This document shows, one piece after another, positions 10,946 to 22,661 of a DNA stretch of 64,000 bases (its first letter is position 1; the number at the start of each line of letters is the position of its first letter). The stretch is taken from NCBI RefSeq assembly GCF_028858725.1, contig NC_084769.1:8991501-9055500 (forward strand). Direction: 5' to 3'. Both the position numbers and the translations under genes were made by a program. The notes below the pieces were generated by a model, which did not search any database, was not told the origin of the DNA, and saw only the letters and a program-made list of their open reading frames with translations. The stretch comes from Colius striatus (taxonomy: Eukaryota > Chordata > Aves > Coliiformes > Coliidae).

Positions 10946-12094
10946 ATTAGATTGAAAGTGATTTCACAAAATCCAATCAATTCAGTGGTATATGACTGAA
11001 ATATGATTTTCTCTGTTATAAGCTAGCTGAGGACAACAGGTGTGAATTAAGACTCAATGCAGAGCACAAGTGAAACAGGTTCAGCCGGTGGCAGCCAGAA
11101 ATCATTTTGTATTGTGCATTTTGGGGCCACCTCCTGCTCCCAGGAGCTCTCAGCACAGCTGCCACTGCAGCAAGGGTAAGGAGGCAGGGCTGCAGCTTGG
11201 GGTACAAGGAAAGGAAAAAACCAGTAGGGTTTTAAGAAAGATTAAATTAAGAAGATTAAGTCTGTTTTAGTCCAGTTATACTTGTTCAGCGTCAATTCTG
11301 GATGCTGGGGGGATGGTGGGAAAAAGCAAGAGAGGGAAACATGCTCAAGTAATAAAATTTGAGGTGAAGTAATAATGATTTTTGGTAGACTTTGTTGAAC
11401 ACCCTGGGACAGGGATACAAGGATGGCAGAGTCTGTTACCTAGCAACTGCTGGAAGGTGATTAACTCTTTGGTACCCATCCTTTCTGCCTTTCCAATAAA
11501 CTGAGTGTAGAACCTAAATTTCTACAGAGGAAAGATACTATTTGCAGTGTAATATTTTATAGAAGGCATAATTAAAGTGTTAATAAACAAAAATAAAATA
11601 GTACTGAAATGTAGATTCTGTTTAAACTGCTATAACTATTTTGGGGTTTATTAGTAGGTTGTTTATAACCATGATTGATAGGTCTGTTACTAGTTATAAC
11701 AGTCCTACATTTCTGTAACATGCATATCATGTCGGTTATTTACTGACCTGCAAATATTAATATCTTGAAGATCAGAGATTTTTTTTATTTGCTACAAATA
11801 AATAGTATATAATACAACATCTCTGTATTGTAGATCAGACTCCCAGCAAGATTCAAGATTCTTTGGTCAAGAACTACTTTGTTCCAGTTAAGTCTAGGTA
11901 CCTAAACCAGTTGAGGATGTAACTCATAGTATGTTTTTTTTTCTGGAGAAGAGAGCTGATGTTGAAATGAAAACTCCTTTTAAATGCTATGATTTTAGAC
12001 AGGTTGCTAAGTAAAATTCTGTAAAATGTGTGGAAAAAAGAAGGGTATTTAGAAGGCAGTAGAGAATAATAGATGACTTAATTATGAGTATTGT

Positions 12095-12111
12095 AAACAA
12101 ACAAACAAAAA
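12095..12111 (+). repeat. (AAAC)n microsatellite
   Basis: About four copies of the AAAC unit ('aaacaaacaaacaaaa'). Ordinary short simple repeat. Confidence 0.85.
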
Positions 12112-13783
12112 GTTGATTTTAAATTACCACTAGTCTAGTTTTTTGTTACCTAGTCTGCATAGCAATAAATATCAGAGTGCTTATGGCCATAGGGTATTTT
12201 TTAGATATTCCAATTGCCAATATCAATATTCCAATTCTAATATTTGCAAAGAGATACCAGACAGGACAGTCCAATGATTTGCCTGTCAATAACAGGGGAA
12301 GGAGTTCCACTCTCTAATGGGTAAATTGGTATATATTTTTAAACATTGATGTATAAAGGTGAAATAAGAGTGTGTTGTTCAAAAAGGAACACAAAAATAT
12401 TTCCTAGTAGCATTCCAACATTACTTTATCAGCTGCAAATGTACAGCATAGAGTTGCAGGCAGCATGTTTTGGTAGTCTGCTACTAGTGGACAGTCATTA
12501 GTGCTCTTGGGTTTTGAGCCTACATCCTTTTAAAAGTTGTCGTGAAAACTGAGATGTAGGAAGTGAAATGATTTCTCTTGGGGTTGTTTTTTAACTTGCT
12601 TTTTAAAAAAATTGTTTAATCTCCTATAGTTTTCTTACATCATTTAGGCAGCAGAGACTTAATAATAGCAGATTTTATTATGCAAAAGTTGAAACAAAGA
12701 TGAGAACTCCAGAGAGTAACAGGAATACAATGAGCTAATACCTACACAGACTACTTTAAATTACAACAGATCATAGTGTTGTTGCTGTCTGTGTAGCTGA
12801 ATATTGAATTTGCTTTGGATTGTCTGAGCTCATATTTTAACTGAAATTGTAACTTCTAATACGTCAAGCATTATTCACATGTTAGGTGTTGGTTTAGGAA
12901 CCTCATATAAGAATACTTTTCCTACTTTTCTTTGTTAATATTTATGATTCTGTCTGACCTGACTGGATCTGCAGTGAAGCAGAGTAAAAGCATTCACCTG
13001 AAACCTCAATTACAGTTTACTGTGTCTATAATGGAGATAGTCTAGTCTTTCATCTTGGCACAGGTTCTTTCAATTGATCTGAAAAAGTTCTGAGAGAGAA
13101 TAAGAGCAAAAAGAACCTTATGTTCATCTTGTGCTTGTAGTAGCTGATGATGACAAGGAAACTATGGGGTGGTCATTCAGATAATTGCTCCTGTTTTTCA
13201 CTTTAATTTAGAACATAAATATAAAGCTTTGAAATGTGTAATTTTCCTTTCATGGTAGTGTTAACAGGGAGCTGTTTTCAAGGAATATAAGCCTGTGAAG
13301 GGATGGTCCTAGCAGTTCTATGAGTGTTTCAGAAACTGAAAGCTAGAGCACTGGAGACACCAAAGAAATCTATTTCGCGTCCAGTTACATTATGTGAGCC
13401 ATAGAGAAACATAAACCTAGTAGTTGGCCATGATTTTTATCTGAAGCATAACATAATAAGATGTATGGCCACCTGGGAAAGGGTGGAGCAGTTGCAGTGC
13501 TGGCCATAACATGTCCACTTTCAAACCATATTTCTTCAAATATGTTAATTTGTCTAAGCAATTTGACTGTGGAAGAAGAGAACCACAATGCAAAACATTG
13601 TAATCCATTCCTTTGCCATCTTATGAGACTGACATCTTCTCTTCATGACTCTTTTTTACTCATATGAGCATCTTGGAAGCCTTTTCACTGTTAGTCCCCA
13701 CTCCATAGAGTGACCAGAGACCTACTTCACCAAGCAGTTGTGCAAACACTGCCATTCTTTGTTTTGAATGGGTTTCATTACAG

Positions 13784-13928
13784 CGTGACTGCTTTCAGTA
13801 GCAAAATCGTTGCAGAAATAATTTCAACACAAGAAAGCGAAAGCAAGTTTCCATCTTCACATCCACCAGTACAGCCTTTGTGTCGCTGTGAATATATAGT
13901 ATTTCTAGTTGCTTTCTCTCATGTTTGA
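13784..13928 (+). CDS. Weak exon-like stretch with local CpG sites
   Basis: An acceptor 'tttcattacag' (AG at 13782-13783) is followed by an open frame of 47 codons to a TGA. The peptide contains SSKIVAEIISTQESESKF and then a Pro/Cys-containing part. At least four CpG dinucleotides occur in about 110 bases, more than in the surrounding DNA. There is no good donor; candidates are gtattt near 13900 or gtacag near 13870. It would need two bases from an upstream exon, and none of the stronger candidates supplies them. It may be a conserved non-coding element or chance. Confidence 0.18.
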
Positions 13929-14459
13929 CAACTCACTCTCTCTTTTACCACAAGTAGAAAGCTGCAGATGAATTTTAAGTGGAATATGTATCTATAGATG
14001 AATTTTTGAAATGACTCACATTCAGAGATTGTCTAAATGTCTGTGTATGCCATCCTTTCTGTTTTCAAGAGCATTTCTTGGAAACAACTGCTAGAACTAG
14101 AGATGGTATACCAAAAACTGACATTCTAGGAGAGTCTCACAAATGATTTTACTGAATATTTTATAATTTTAAATTAGAAAGTATGGGGTTTTGTGATGAG
14201 TTATTTCATAAAGATCTACTTACTGTCACAATATGGATTTCTAAAAATAAGTAAGACTAAGTCTCAAAGTTTGAAAGGCATTGGGGTTACTGAAGACACA
14301 GAGACAGATTTCAGTTTTTAGATGATGTAAAGAAACTTGTCTCAAATTGAATCATTTTTTGTTTAAATACACTAAAAATTTAGTTTTTAAAAATTTACCA
14401 ATAAAGTGGAATCACTGTTGTTCATGTTTTTCCTTCTTTCTCCTGTTTCAGAGATTCAT

Positions 14460-14640
14460 AAACAAGATTCATAGTGACAAAGCTGATATTAATTGCTCCT
14501 GTTTAGGAGTCATTTTGGATGGCTGCAAACAAATGCAACTATCCAGAGAACATCATTCATTCCCTAAGTTGAAAATAGTCAGGAAAGATGTGTCCACTAA
14601 CCTGATCTTAAGCTGTTTCATCTTCCAGTACAGGCAATAG
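14460..14640 (+). CDS. Weak exon-like stretch after a strong acceptor
   Basis: A very strong pyrimidine tract with 'cctgtttcag' (AG at 14458-14459) precedes 59 open codons ending at TAG (14638-14640). The frame starts on a codon boundary, which matches the end of the 6045-6133 exon. No good internal donor is present; gtgaca near 14476 or gtacag near 14630 are poor. The peptide (for example CLGVILDGCKQMQLSREHH) resembles nothing I know. It may be a terminal exon, but an isolated strong acceptor is common by chance. Confidence 0.2.
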
Positions 14641-16007
14641 GACTTTAAAGACAAATTATAAATTTCAGATCCTTCTATAAAGCAGCATTCTTCCAGGGGA
14701 GCAAACCCTGCATTTATATGATTTCTTTGAATCAGTCATCTCGGTGGAAGACTGGAGGCTGAGGTAAAAAAAAGTGTTTTATTTCTCCCTTTATTTGCTC
14801 TGCATTGGCTGTGTTTAGACAGGATAGGAATTGCCAATGAAAGTGATCAGTGGTTAGTTTTAAAGTTGTGACTTGTTGGCTTTTGGGATACTATGATGCA
14901 TCCTTATGCTCCTGAAGGCAAACAGTAGGAATTTCACACTTGACCTGTGCCTGGCAGCTGAGTGCTCTGAGTGGACAGCATATATCCTTGCTGTTGGCTT
15001 TGCTCCAGATTCCTGGAGGGTTCACCCTTTTAATCCTACACTGACTGCTACAATAAGACCAAGGCAGTGGCCCTCAAACAGAGCAATCAATCAGATAAAT
15101 ACTCCTAATAATTTGCTAAAAGGCATTTGACAATAAAAGTCTTGCTTCTCAATTCAGTCCTGTGGAGTTCATACCTTTGTGTCTATGGCCATACCTATGA
15201 TCTCAAATCTCACACTGGAAATGTACTAAATGACATTTTTTTCAAGAGATAATCTAGATAACTGGTGTATAGGTAATGACCAAAAGGGAAATACGTGTTT
15301 TTCCCTGTACAATAAGGTTTGGTTGCATGGTTAGTTTGAGATAACTGTAAATTTTCATAAATTTTAATAGTAATTTGCTCACCTCTAGACTAAATTGTTT
15401 GCTTTGTGTTTCATATAATTCACATTTAGAGACATGCTTTGGAGTTGACCAGGAACAATATGGACAGATGTGACAAAGCTATCTTTGTACATGCACCTCT
15501 GTGCTATATGCTGCTCTTCTACAGACACAGATCTCCCTTTTATTTTCCTGTGTCTTTTCAGTATTTGTTCCAGGTATAGTGCTCTTGTTAATGTAAAATG
15601 TTCAAAATAAGATATAATTTTCACAAGTGTAATGTCCATTAACTACCGTGTGAGATCAGACTAAAGACTGCGTTTTCCATTTATATCCTTACAGTGTCAG
15701 TTAAATGATAATTACTGATGTTTCTGTCAACATCCTACCAATTAACTATTGCATTTCACAAGACACATCGCAATGCAGAATGTTAAATTGTAATAGGACC
15801 ACAGCAAATGTTTTTCTCTGACTATTTGAAATGCTAAGCTACACAGATTTATTTCCTTTCTGATTTTTCTCATTGTCCTTTCACAGACATTAAGACAACT
15901 CAGCCTTAGAATATAACATGACATGAGGCAACAGCAATATAAAAGAGGTCTTTGAAGCTGTTTCTTTTTATCATGCTTTACCCTTAACAGGGGTTTCTCT
16001 GGTCTAA

Positions 16008-16029
16008 TTCCTTTGCAGTTCCTTTGCAG
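16008..16029 (+). repeat. 11-bp perfect tandem duplication
   Basis: The unit 'ttcctttgcag' occurs twice in direct succession. The unit itself looks like a splice acceptor, so two acceptor-like AGs lie 11 bases apart. There is no supported exon after it. Confidence 0.85.
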
Positions 16030-17159
16030 GGAATTGCATTTCAAGTTCTATAATTGCACCAGGGAATTGAAACCTTGTTTGGGAGAAAAAAACCCCAAAC
16101 TTCTGTCCAAGATTGATTTCATTATCAACATGCTGATGCTGATGTATCAAAAGAAAATGTTTTGAGTGTTATAAAAAATCCTGCTTATTATGAATGTCCA
16201 TGAAAAGTACAAGAGACATTAATTTAACTACTTTTGATACACGCTTTTTGACCTTTTTGCAATGTATTTGAAGTTGTTGGGTAGTACAACCACCAAAAAC
16301 TTATAATCCTATTTTTTTTTACTGAAACTGTACTGACATTCATTGCTTGTAATCTAAAATGTAATATCTGTGACATGTCTATTTTAATAGTATTTATGCA
16401 CATATTGGTTTGCATTTACTACTAAGTTAGCTTTTTAAGTATAGATGGATGGTGTATTCACATGTTTTGTGAACCTCGTGCTGGGTTGAGCACGACTCTA
16501 CAGTAATACATATTTCAATAAAATTACCTGTTTTTTTTTTCCTAAACAACTGATCAACATGATTGCATCTCTATGTGCCTTTTGGAGTATTTAGGAGAAA
16601 ATACTGAAATGGGCTTGCCTTATTTAGATTCCCAGAGAGGGTACGGGGTGTGCAATTCCTCACAGTCCTTAGCTGATGCAGCCTCCTTCTTTTGATTGTC
16701 CTCAAAAGGAGACTTGGTTTGGCAGTGCTCTACTTAGTCAATATGCATATGTAGCTGATTTACAGATATTGGAGGTTGTCTTTATCTCTCTTGAAAGTAT
16801 GCAAATAATGTTGGAGATGTTTTTATAATAACTGGAAAAACTTTTATGTAGGTCAATCCAAATATAAGTTTTTGAGAAAATGAAAAACATTTCCTGCAGC
16901 TGAAGGATATGGCATAATGGAGCTACATTTGAAGGTGTTTTTGAAGAGGAGAGGTTTTTTTGTAATCTCCTGAGTAACAAGTGTGCAACTGAAATTTATC
17001 TATAGTGATAAAAATGTATGTGTTCATTTTTTGCTTATTTTATCATATAATAGGCATCAAATCTTTATTTTTGTTAAGGAATGAAATAGAAATGATATTA
17101 CAGTCTGTAATATCAGTTTTCAAAACTAATTGAAAACTGGCCAAAGAGAAACTTGACAA

Positions 17160-17550
17160 ATTATTGTGCTCTGCCAGCAAACAGGTGCACAAGGAGCTGT
17201 GAGAGAACATGTCTGGGAGAGCTGACAAGACTAGCCAAAGAGCTATTCCATACCACAGGATTTCATTCCTAGTATATAAACTGGGATGAGTTGGAAGTTG
17301 AGATGCACGGGGATCAGTCAGTGAGTGGTGAGCAATTGCATTGTGCATCTCTCACCTTGTCTCAGTTTTTATTTGTCTTTCCTTTTTCTTCATCTTCATT
17401 ATTACTATTATGGTTTAATTTTATTTCAGTTACCAAACCATTCTTATCTCAATCCGTGTTAAGGTGTTTTTTCTGATTCTCCTCCCTATCCCACCAAGAG
17501 TGGGGAGTGAGTGAGTGGTGGCATGGTGCTGACTGAGGTTAAAGCATGAC
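17160..17550 (+). mobile_element. Solitary avian ERV (ERVL-like) LTR, 5' end lost or diverged
   Basis: Recognised from memory of a widespread avian LTR. Collinear landmarks are 'gtgcacaaggagctgtgaga', 'gctattccataccac', a TATA box TATATAAA at 17273-17280, 'gcaattgcattgtgcatc' at 17332-17349, a TATTATTA-type T-rich stretch, 'ccattcttatctcaat', and a 3' end resembling '...gaggttaaagcatgac' where the intact family has a GGGGTTAAACC-like end finishing in CA. The TATA-to-3'-end order shows plus-strand sense. I do not see the expected LTR start upstream of 17160. No internal retroviral coding sequence lies on either side, so it is a solo or truncated LTR. The terminal dinucleotide is no longer CA. 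Confidence 0.75.
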
Positions 17551-20506
17551 GGGATATTTATGTGTGAAGGAGTAATGTGGGCTTGGAGTTTGTGAAGAAA
17601 CAGGCAGCCTGGGTTTTGAGACCCTACTCGAAAACTCATTCATTGTAGCAAGCTTTGCATCAACAGATCAGATGCGTTTGTATGTTTGTTTCTTTGGTTC
17701 TGAAAAGATCAAATGCATGTATGTTGCACATTTGACTAACGTGTCCAGGAGAAGTCAGACATGGGCATGCTTGTCTCCTTGTGAATGTGCAGTAATCTGT
17801 TCAAATCATATGCACAATAAATCTAATATTGAGCAGGGAACTTGCTAACTATTGGCTCAATAACTTTATTCTTGGTTGTCAAACATTGAAATCGAATTGA
17901 ATTCCTGTCATGTAAATGTCATTTAAAGAGAAAGCAAATCTGTTAAGAGGAAATATCACCGAAAGAGGAATATGTCTGTCATTATTACTAATCCTTTATT
18001 TCTGAGAATAGTAATCTCCACAGACAGAAAAAAAACTATATGCAAAAGTTGTACTTAATTTTAAAATTATGAAATTGTTTTTACAGCATTTCTACAATTT
18101 ACCAAATATCTGAGCCCTTGGGAATCATAGAGATGCTTGGTAGATAACAAACATGCAGTGCTGTAAGCATTTTATCCTTCTTGAGAAAGAAGATGCTGCT
18201 TGTAGTTTTTAACAGTGGTGGCAAGAGTCCATTTTAAATTACAAGAAACTTGGTTGACTAATTCACCACAAAAATAAACCCAATGGCTGGAAAGAAAAGT
18301 ACTCTTGTGAATAATACCAAGTAATCGGGTTCAGCCTGGTGTAAATAACTGTAGCATTTCTTGTAGAGAGTGCAAGTGAGAATATGAAGTTATACTTCAA
18401 AGTGTTTTTAATAGATGTGTTTGTTAAACAACATAAGATCAGATTCAATATTAATGAATTAGAAATTAAATCTTTTCATAATTTTGTCAAAGAGAAAGAC
18501 CTAGTGGATTAATGAGGTAAACTTTCCTAAATTGGCTGTTTCAGTGAAGTGTGTGTATGCATAATGCAGTTTTGCTCTTCAGTTCACAACTCGCTGTCCA
18601 CCATGTTATTGACAATACATAGGGACTCAATGAATGCAAATAGAAATGCAGACTTAATAGATAAATCCCACAACGTGACAGATGGTGACTGTGTAGTACT
18701 CTGCTGTCAGCACATTGCATATAGGTGTAAGAGTCGTTGCTCTTTATCTGTTGCTTCATGTTGACTAGAGGTAGGAAACTTAAAATGTGACGAGTAAGAG
18801 ATTGGCACTGTATGTTACTTTGTTCTGTTCTTATGAACAGTTCTTATCATGATAGTATTTCTTTCTGTAATTAGATCTAGGTAGTTCCACAATAGTGATG
18901 GAAAGACTGACTTGGCTAGTTACAGGCAAGCAGCATTTTGATCACGGGTATCGGTGTTAACTGTCAGCTCCTTGATAAGAGACTCCATTCTATATGCACA
19001 CACTTCTAAAAAAAGCTATACAAGTGCTGAAACCATTTGTACAAGTTGATAAATTTGTATTTTAAAAGGAATTAGATACTCATAATTGGACTAAAGGCTT
19101 TTTTTTTAAAGTACTGGTGCATTATCTGTGTTTGTGTTCTCTTTTGAGATTGGAAGTGGTTTGAGGGGCTTGTCCTAAATTAACACCTTTTAACACTGAA
19201 TTAGTACATGATATTCATTCCATAGATATTTAATCTGCATCCTGTAAAAATCACGAAAGACAGTTTTTATTTACCTAAAAACATTCATTGTCTGATAAAA
19301 TACTGCATTTAGGAGATGGTAATGAAATTACACCGCTCTCAGTGTTAATTTTCTATGTCTGAATTCCCTACAACATCTCTATTATTTGTGCCAGCTCCAA
19401 AAATATCCCACACATCCTGACTGCTTCTGGAGCATCTTTTTAATACACTATGGGGTGACAAGGGGTGCTTATGCTTCACCTGCTAAGGAAACAGTTCCAC
19501 TTCAGTGTATTCGGGCCATGAAATGATCAGTTCAGCCTACTTTGAATCTTTTTCATGAATCTTTATTGTCTGTATAAGACTAAAAATTATTGATCTATTT
19601 TAACAAATAAAACCTTTACATTTTCCAGACTGGATACAAGGGAAACAGACTTTGTCTACACCAGCATAATTCAAGATTAAGTTCTAGGGAGCATTGTAGC
19701 AGCCAAAGAAATCTTACACTGATGTTTTTCTGCATGGTTAACTATAAGTAAATACCCATCTCAGGAGAAAAAAAACCTCTGTTTTGACTTTCAATGTTGT
19801 GTAGGAACTTTGGCTAATAAGTTACCTTTAGGTTTTCCTTTTTCTTTGTTTTCCTACTACACAAAATGAAGGTGGTTTCTGACTCACAAACTAAGGACTC
19901 ATTATCAGTGACATGCTTTAGATTAGAATCCTTTGAGGTGATGAATATGGTTGCCAATTAAAAGACTATGGCAGGAAATGAAACAATTTAGTCATGGAGG
20001 AGGATAAGGAAAAAGTGTAGTGGTGCAGTTCAAAGAAAGGAGGAAAAAAAAAAGATAATGATGAAATAGCTAGCTTGAAACTAGCTTCAGATTTTAAGAA
20101 TGCCGAGCAAATCCCTTTTTCTGCTCAAATTCCCGGGGAGGAAATTGAAGGCAGCCCTCTGAAATAGGGGAAATAGGCTGTGCTAATAGAAAAAATTCAA
20201 CATGGATATCAGCCAGCAATAAAGTGGAAAAATGGTTTTGTGCCAAAAATTCGGGCTAGAGATATTGACTAAAAAATGCAACTTCAGTGGTGCATGTGTC
20301 CAGCTTGTGTGTCCTGATACAATCTGCTTCTAAATATGTTTTTTACAAATACGTTATGATTTGATGTTGCTTGTTATTTACTTTGTTAAAAGCATAATAG
20401 CTTCAGGAATAGCTATGATGAAGGTAGAAAACCTAAAAAAAGAGATTGATTAGACACTACTTATTGCTTCCAGTTTATTAAATAGGTATTATTACATACT
20501 ACATAT
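17551..20506. other. About 3 kb with no recognisable gene or repeat
   Basis: AT-rich single-copy-looking DNA. Overlapping opposite-strand open frames at 18541-18764 are of chance length and lack splice support. Confidence 0.45.
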
Positions 20507-20575
20507 GTAGTTGGGATTGGACTAGATGATCTCTAAAGGTCTCTTCCAACCCCTACCATTCTACGATTCTATGAT
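20507..20575 (+). mobile_element. CR1 LINE terminal 3' tail, about 69 bp
   Basis: Only the last part of a CR1 remains: 'gattggactagatgatctct', then 'aaaggtctcttccaacccct' and the octamer tail 'attctacgattctatgatt'. This is an extreme 5' truncation. It faces the minus-strand tail at 21064-21122. Confidence 0.93.
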
Positions 20576-21063
20576 TGTGTAATATGATCTATCTGGGTAC
20601 ATGAAATATTTCCATTACATGAGTGAAATCTTACTCCAAAGAAAGAGTCTGTTCAAAAGCATTGCTGCTGCACCAAGCCAGTACTCTGTTAATATTCTGG
20701 ATACCACTTTTAAGTTAAATCCGCAAAGTCCTCACTTCAGAATTGATACAGCTAAATAGGACTTTCTGGGAGCTGATATGCACAACAGGATAAGTGGTCA
20801 AGTATTGGTTCCGGAGCTGAAACTGTTGCTTGCTTTCTGCATGCTTATGTTGAAGTGTTTAATTTTCTAAAGATAGCAGCATTTTGAGGAAGAATTAAAA
20901 AAAATAGTTAAGATAAAAGTAGCAAAACTTGAAAAAAAAATCAGCAAGTAAATGGTAAGTATACCCTACTGGTAATATGATGAGCTAAATGTTATAGTAG
21001 TTTTTCAAGTCTAATTTCTGATTGCATATGAGTAATCACTCTGCAGATTTTACCAGATTTAGG

Positions 21064-21122
21064 ATATCATAGAATAGTAGGGCTTGGAAGGGATCTTTAG
21101 AGATCATCCAGTCCAATGTCAT
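21064..21122 (-). mobile_element. CR1 LINE terminal 3' tail, about 59 bp, antisense
   Basis: Reads 'atcatagaatagtagggctt', then 'ggaagggatctttagagatc' and 'atccagtccaatg', the reverse complement of a CR1 3' end. It is strongly truncated at its 5' side. It pairs as an imperfect inverted repeat with the plus-strand tail about 490 bases to the left. Confidence 0.92.
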
Positions 21123-22572
21123 GTAAAATTGTTATAAGCAAAACAAACTTTTATGGTTTGTTTGTTAGAACCATGATTGGTTTGGGTCTTTCTGAACTGT
21201 AGGTTGTGATTACCTAGTACATAGTGCTCCATAGAGATGTGATCCTGAAGATAACTGTGGAATATAATCTGATCTGATAAACAATTATAGTCAGGTGAGA
21301 ACTAGATGAGTTGTGCTGAAGGCTACAGGACTAGTTATGTCAGTAAATCTTTGGAACATGATGATGAGATGTGTGCGAATCAACACAGATAAATACAATT
21401 GCCTTCAACTGAGGTCAATAATGCTTAATGTTGATGGCCTTTTTGCTTCGTTAGATTTTTTTTTTCCCGTTTCCTCTACTCTTTTCAAAACTGCTTTAAG
21501 AGCCCTGTAATAAAGCCTTGTCCACTACTGTATTGGTTCCTAAACAGGAAAGTGTGGTTCAGTGGTGTGATTTTTGTCCTGAACTTAACAAAATACTTTC
21601 ATAGCCCAGTATTAATTTTTACTTTTTCCCTGTTTGGACATATGTGTTTGAGAACTGATTGGAAAATTTATAATTAGATGCTTCTTGGAATACATCAGTT
21701 TGTTACAATAAATGTTATATTGGAAGGGCCAAGCATGATTTTGTCAAAAAAGGTTTTTTGTGTCTTGGCTGGCCTTCCTGGTTAAAATGTGAGATCCACC
21801 TGTATTAGCCAACAATCTGACAGGTCAGATGGATAAGAGATATAGACCCTAATAAATCTCTCCTACAGTAGCTGTCTTGTTTAGTGAAACCATTTTTTTT
21901 TTAATTGAAACAGTGACTTGAAATCTGGTTATGTACGTTTGCCACATTGCTAATCACTGAAGAGTCTCTCTTCTTTTTTTTTTCATTCTCTCTGCTTTCA
22001 TGTGTATATAATTTACCTGAAAAACTGGAGGAGAAATTGCAGAACAGACACAGCAATTTCTGACTGTCACTTGGAGAGTTCTGGTGACCTTTAAGATCCC
22101 ATCTCTATACAGCATGTTGCTGCTTCTGGATAATCCAAATTTTTCAAAACAAAAAGGGAAAGTTTTATGCTTGTTACATTGCAAAATGGAAAACTTTAAT
22201 GCTTTGAAAGCTAAGGAATACTGTTTATGTCTAGATGAGAAATGCTAGTGGTAGCTTTTAGGAGCAAATGTGTTATGCTTCAAATTGACCCCAGCAGAAG
22301 GAGTGGTCTATGTGGTAAAGTGACTTCATGTGAAGATATAACTTATTGTGTAGTTTAGATGATATCAATGTCGATGAAACAAGGTGTAGAGAATGGGAAG
22401 AAATTACACCATAAAGAAAGAAAACGTTTTAGAATGGCAGAAATAAAGTCAACATACTAGAAAAACAGATTTCAAAAAGCTAACAGCAAATGGCTGAGTC
22501 ATTGACCATTAAGTTCTAGAAAGCTTTAACATCACTTAGACGAAATGTAACGATGTATTTTGTTATATGCAG
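21123..22572. other. Probable intron, nothing recognised
   Basis: AT-rich DNA before the candidate exon at 22573. Open frames at 21313-21510 (plus) and 21954-22184 (minus) have no splice or family support. Confidence 0.4.
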
Positions 22573-22661
22573 CTGAAGATCAGGAGATGGCAGTAGTGCT
22601 TGCTGAATTGCAAAAGAAGAATAATGGGGAGAAACCCCATGAAATTAAAATAAGCCATTTG
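22573..22661 (+). CDS. Candidate coding exon with consensus donor
   Basis: Acceptor 'tgttatatgcag' (AG at 22571-22572), 89 bases and a consensus donor CATTTG|gtaagt at 22662. One frame is open: two leading bases finish a codon, then 29 codons end on a codon boundary. The peptide contains EDQEMAVVLAELQKKNN and KPHEIKISHL, charged and probably helical, with codon use that looks protein-coding. It joins in phase to the candidate exon at 25441. The upstream exon must end with one base of a codon; the 6045-6133 exon ends on a boundary, so at least one exon would be missing between them if they share a gene. The product is not identified. Confidence 0.48.

Larger units (their letters stand above)
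6134..17159. other. Eleven kb without a confident gene
   Basis: AT-rich DNA, presumably intronic or intergenic. It includes a 16-base T run at 6485-6500, an AAACC-type tract at 10901-10945, (AAAC)n at 12095-12111, an 11-base tandem duplication at 16008-16029, and two weak exon-like stretches (13784-13928, 14460-14640) listed separately. A stretch near 8340-9420 is somewhat richer in GC but shows no recognisable repeat or gene. A possible 26-base Lys-rich microexon at 10255-10280 is too short to call. Confidence 0.4.
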
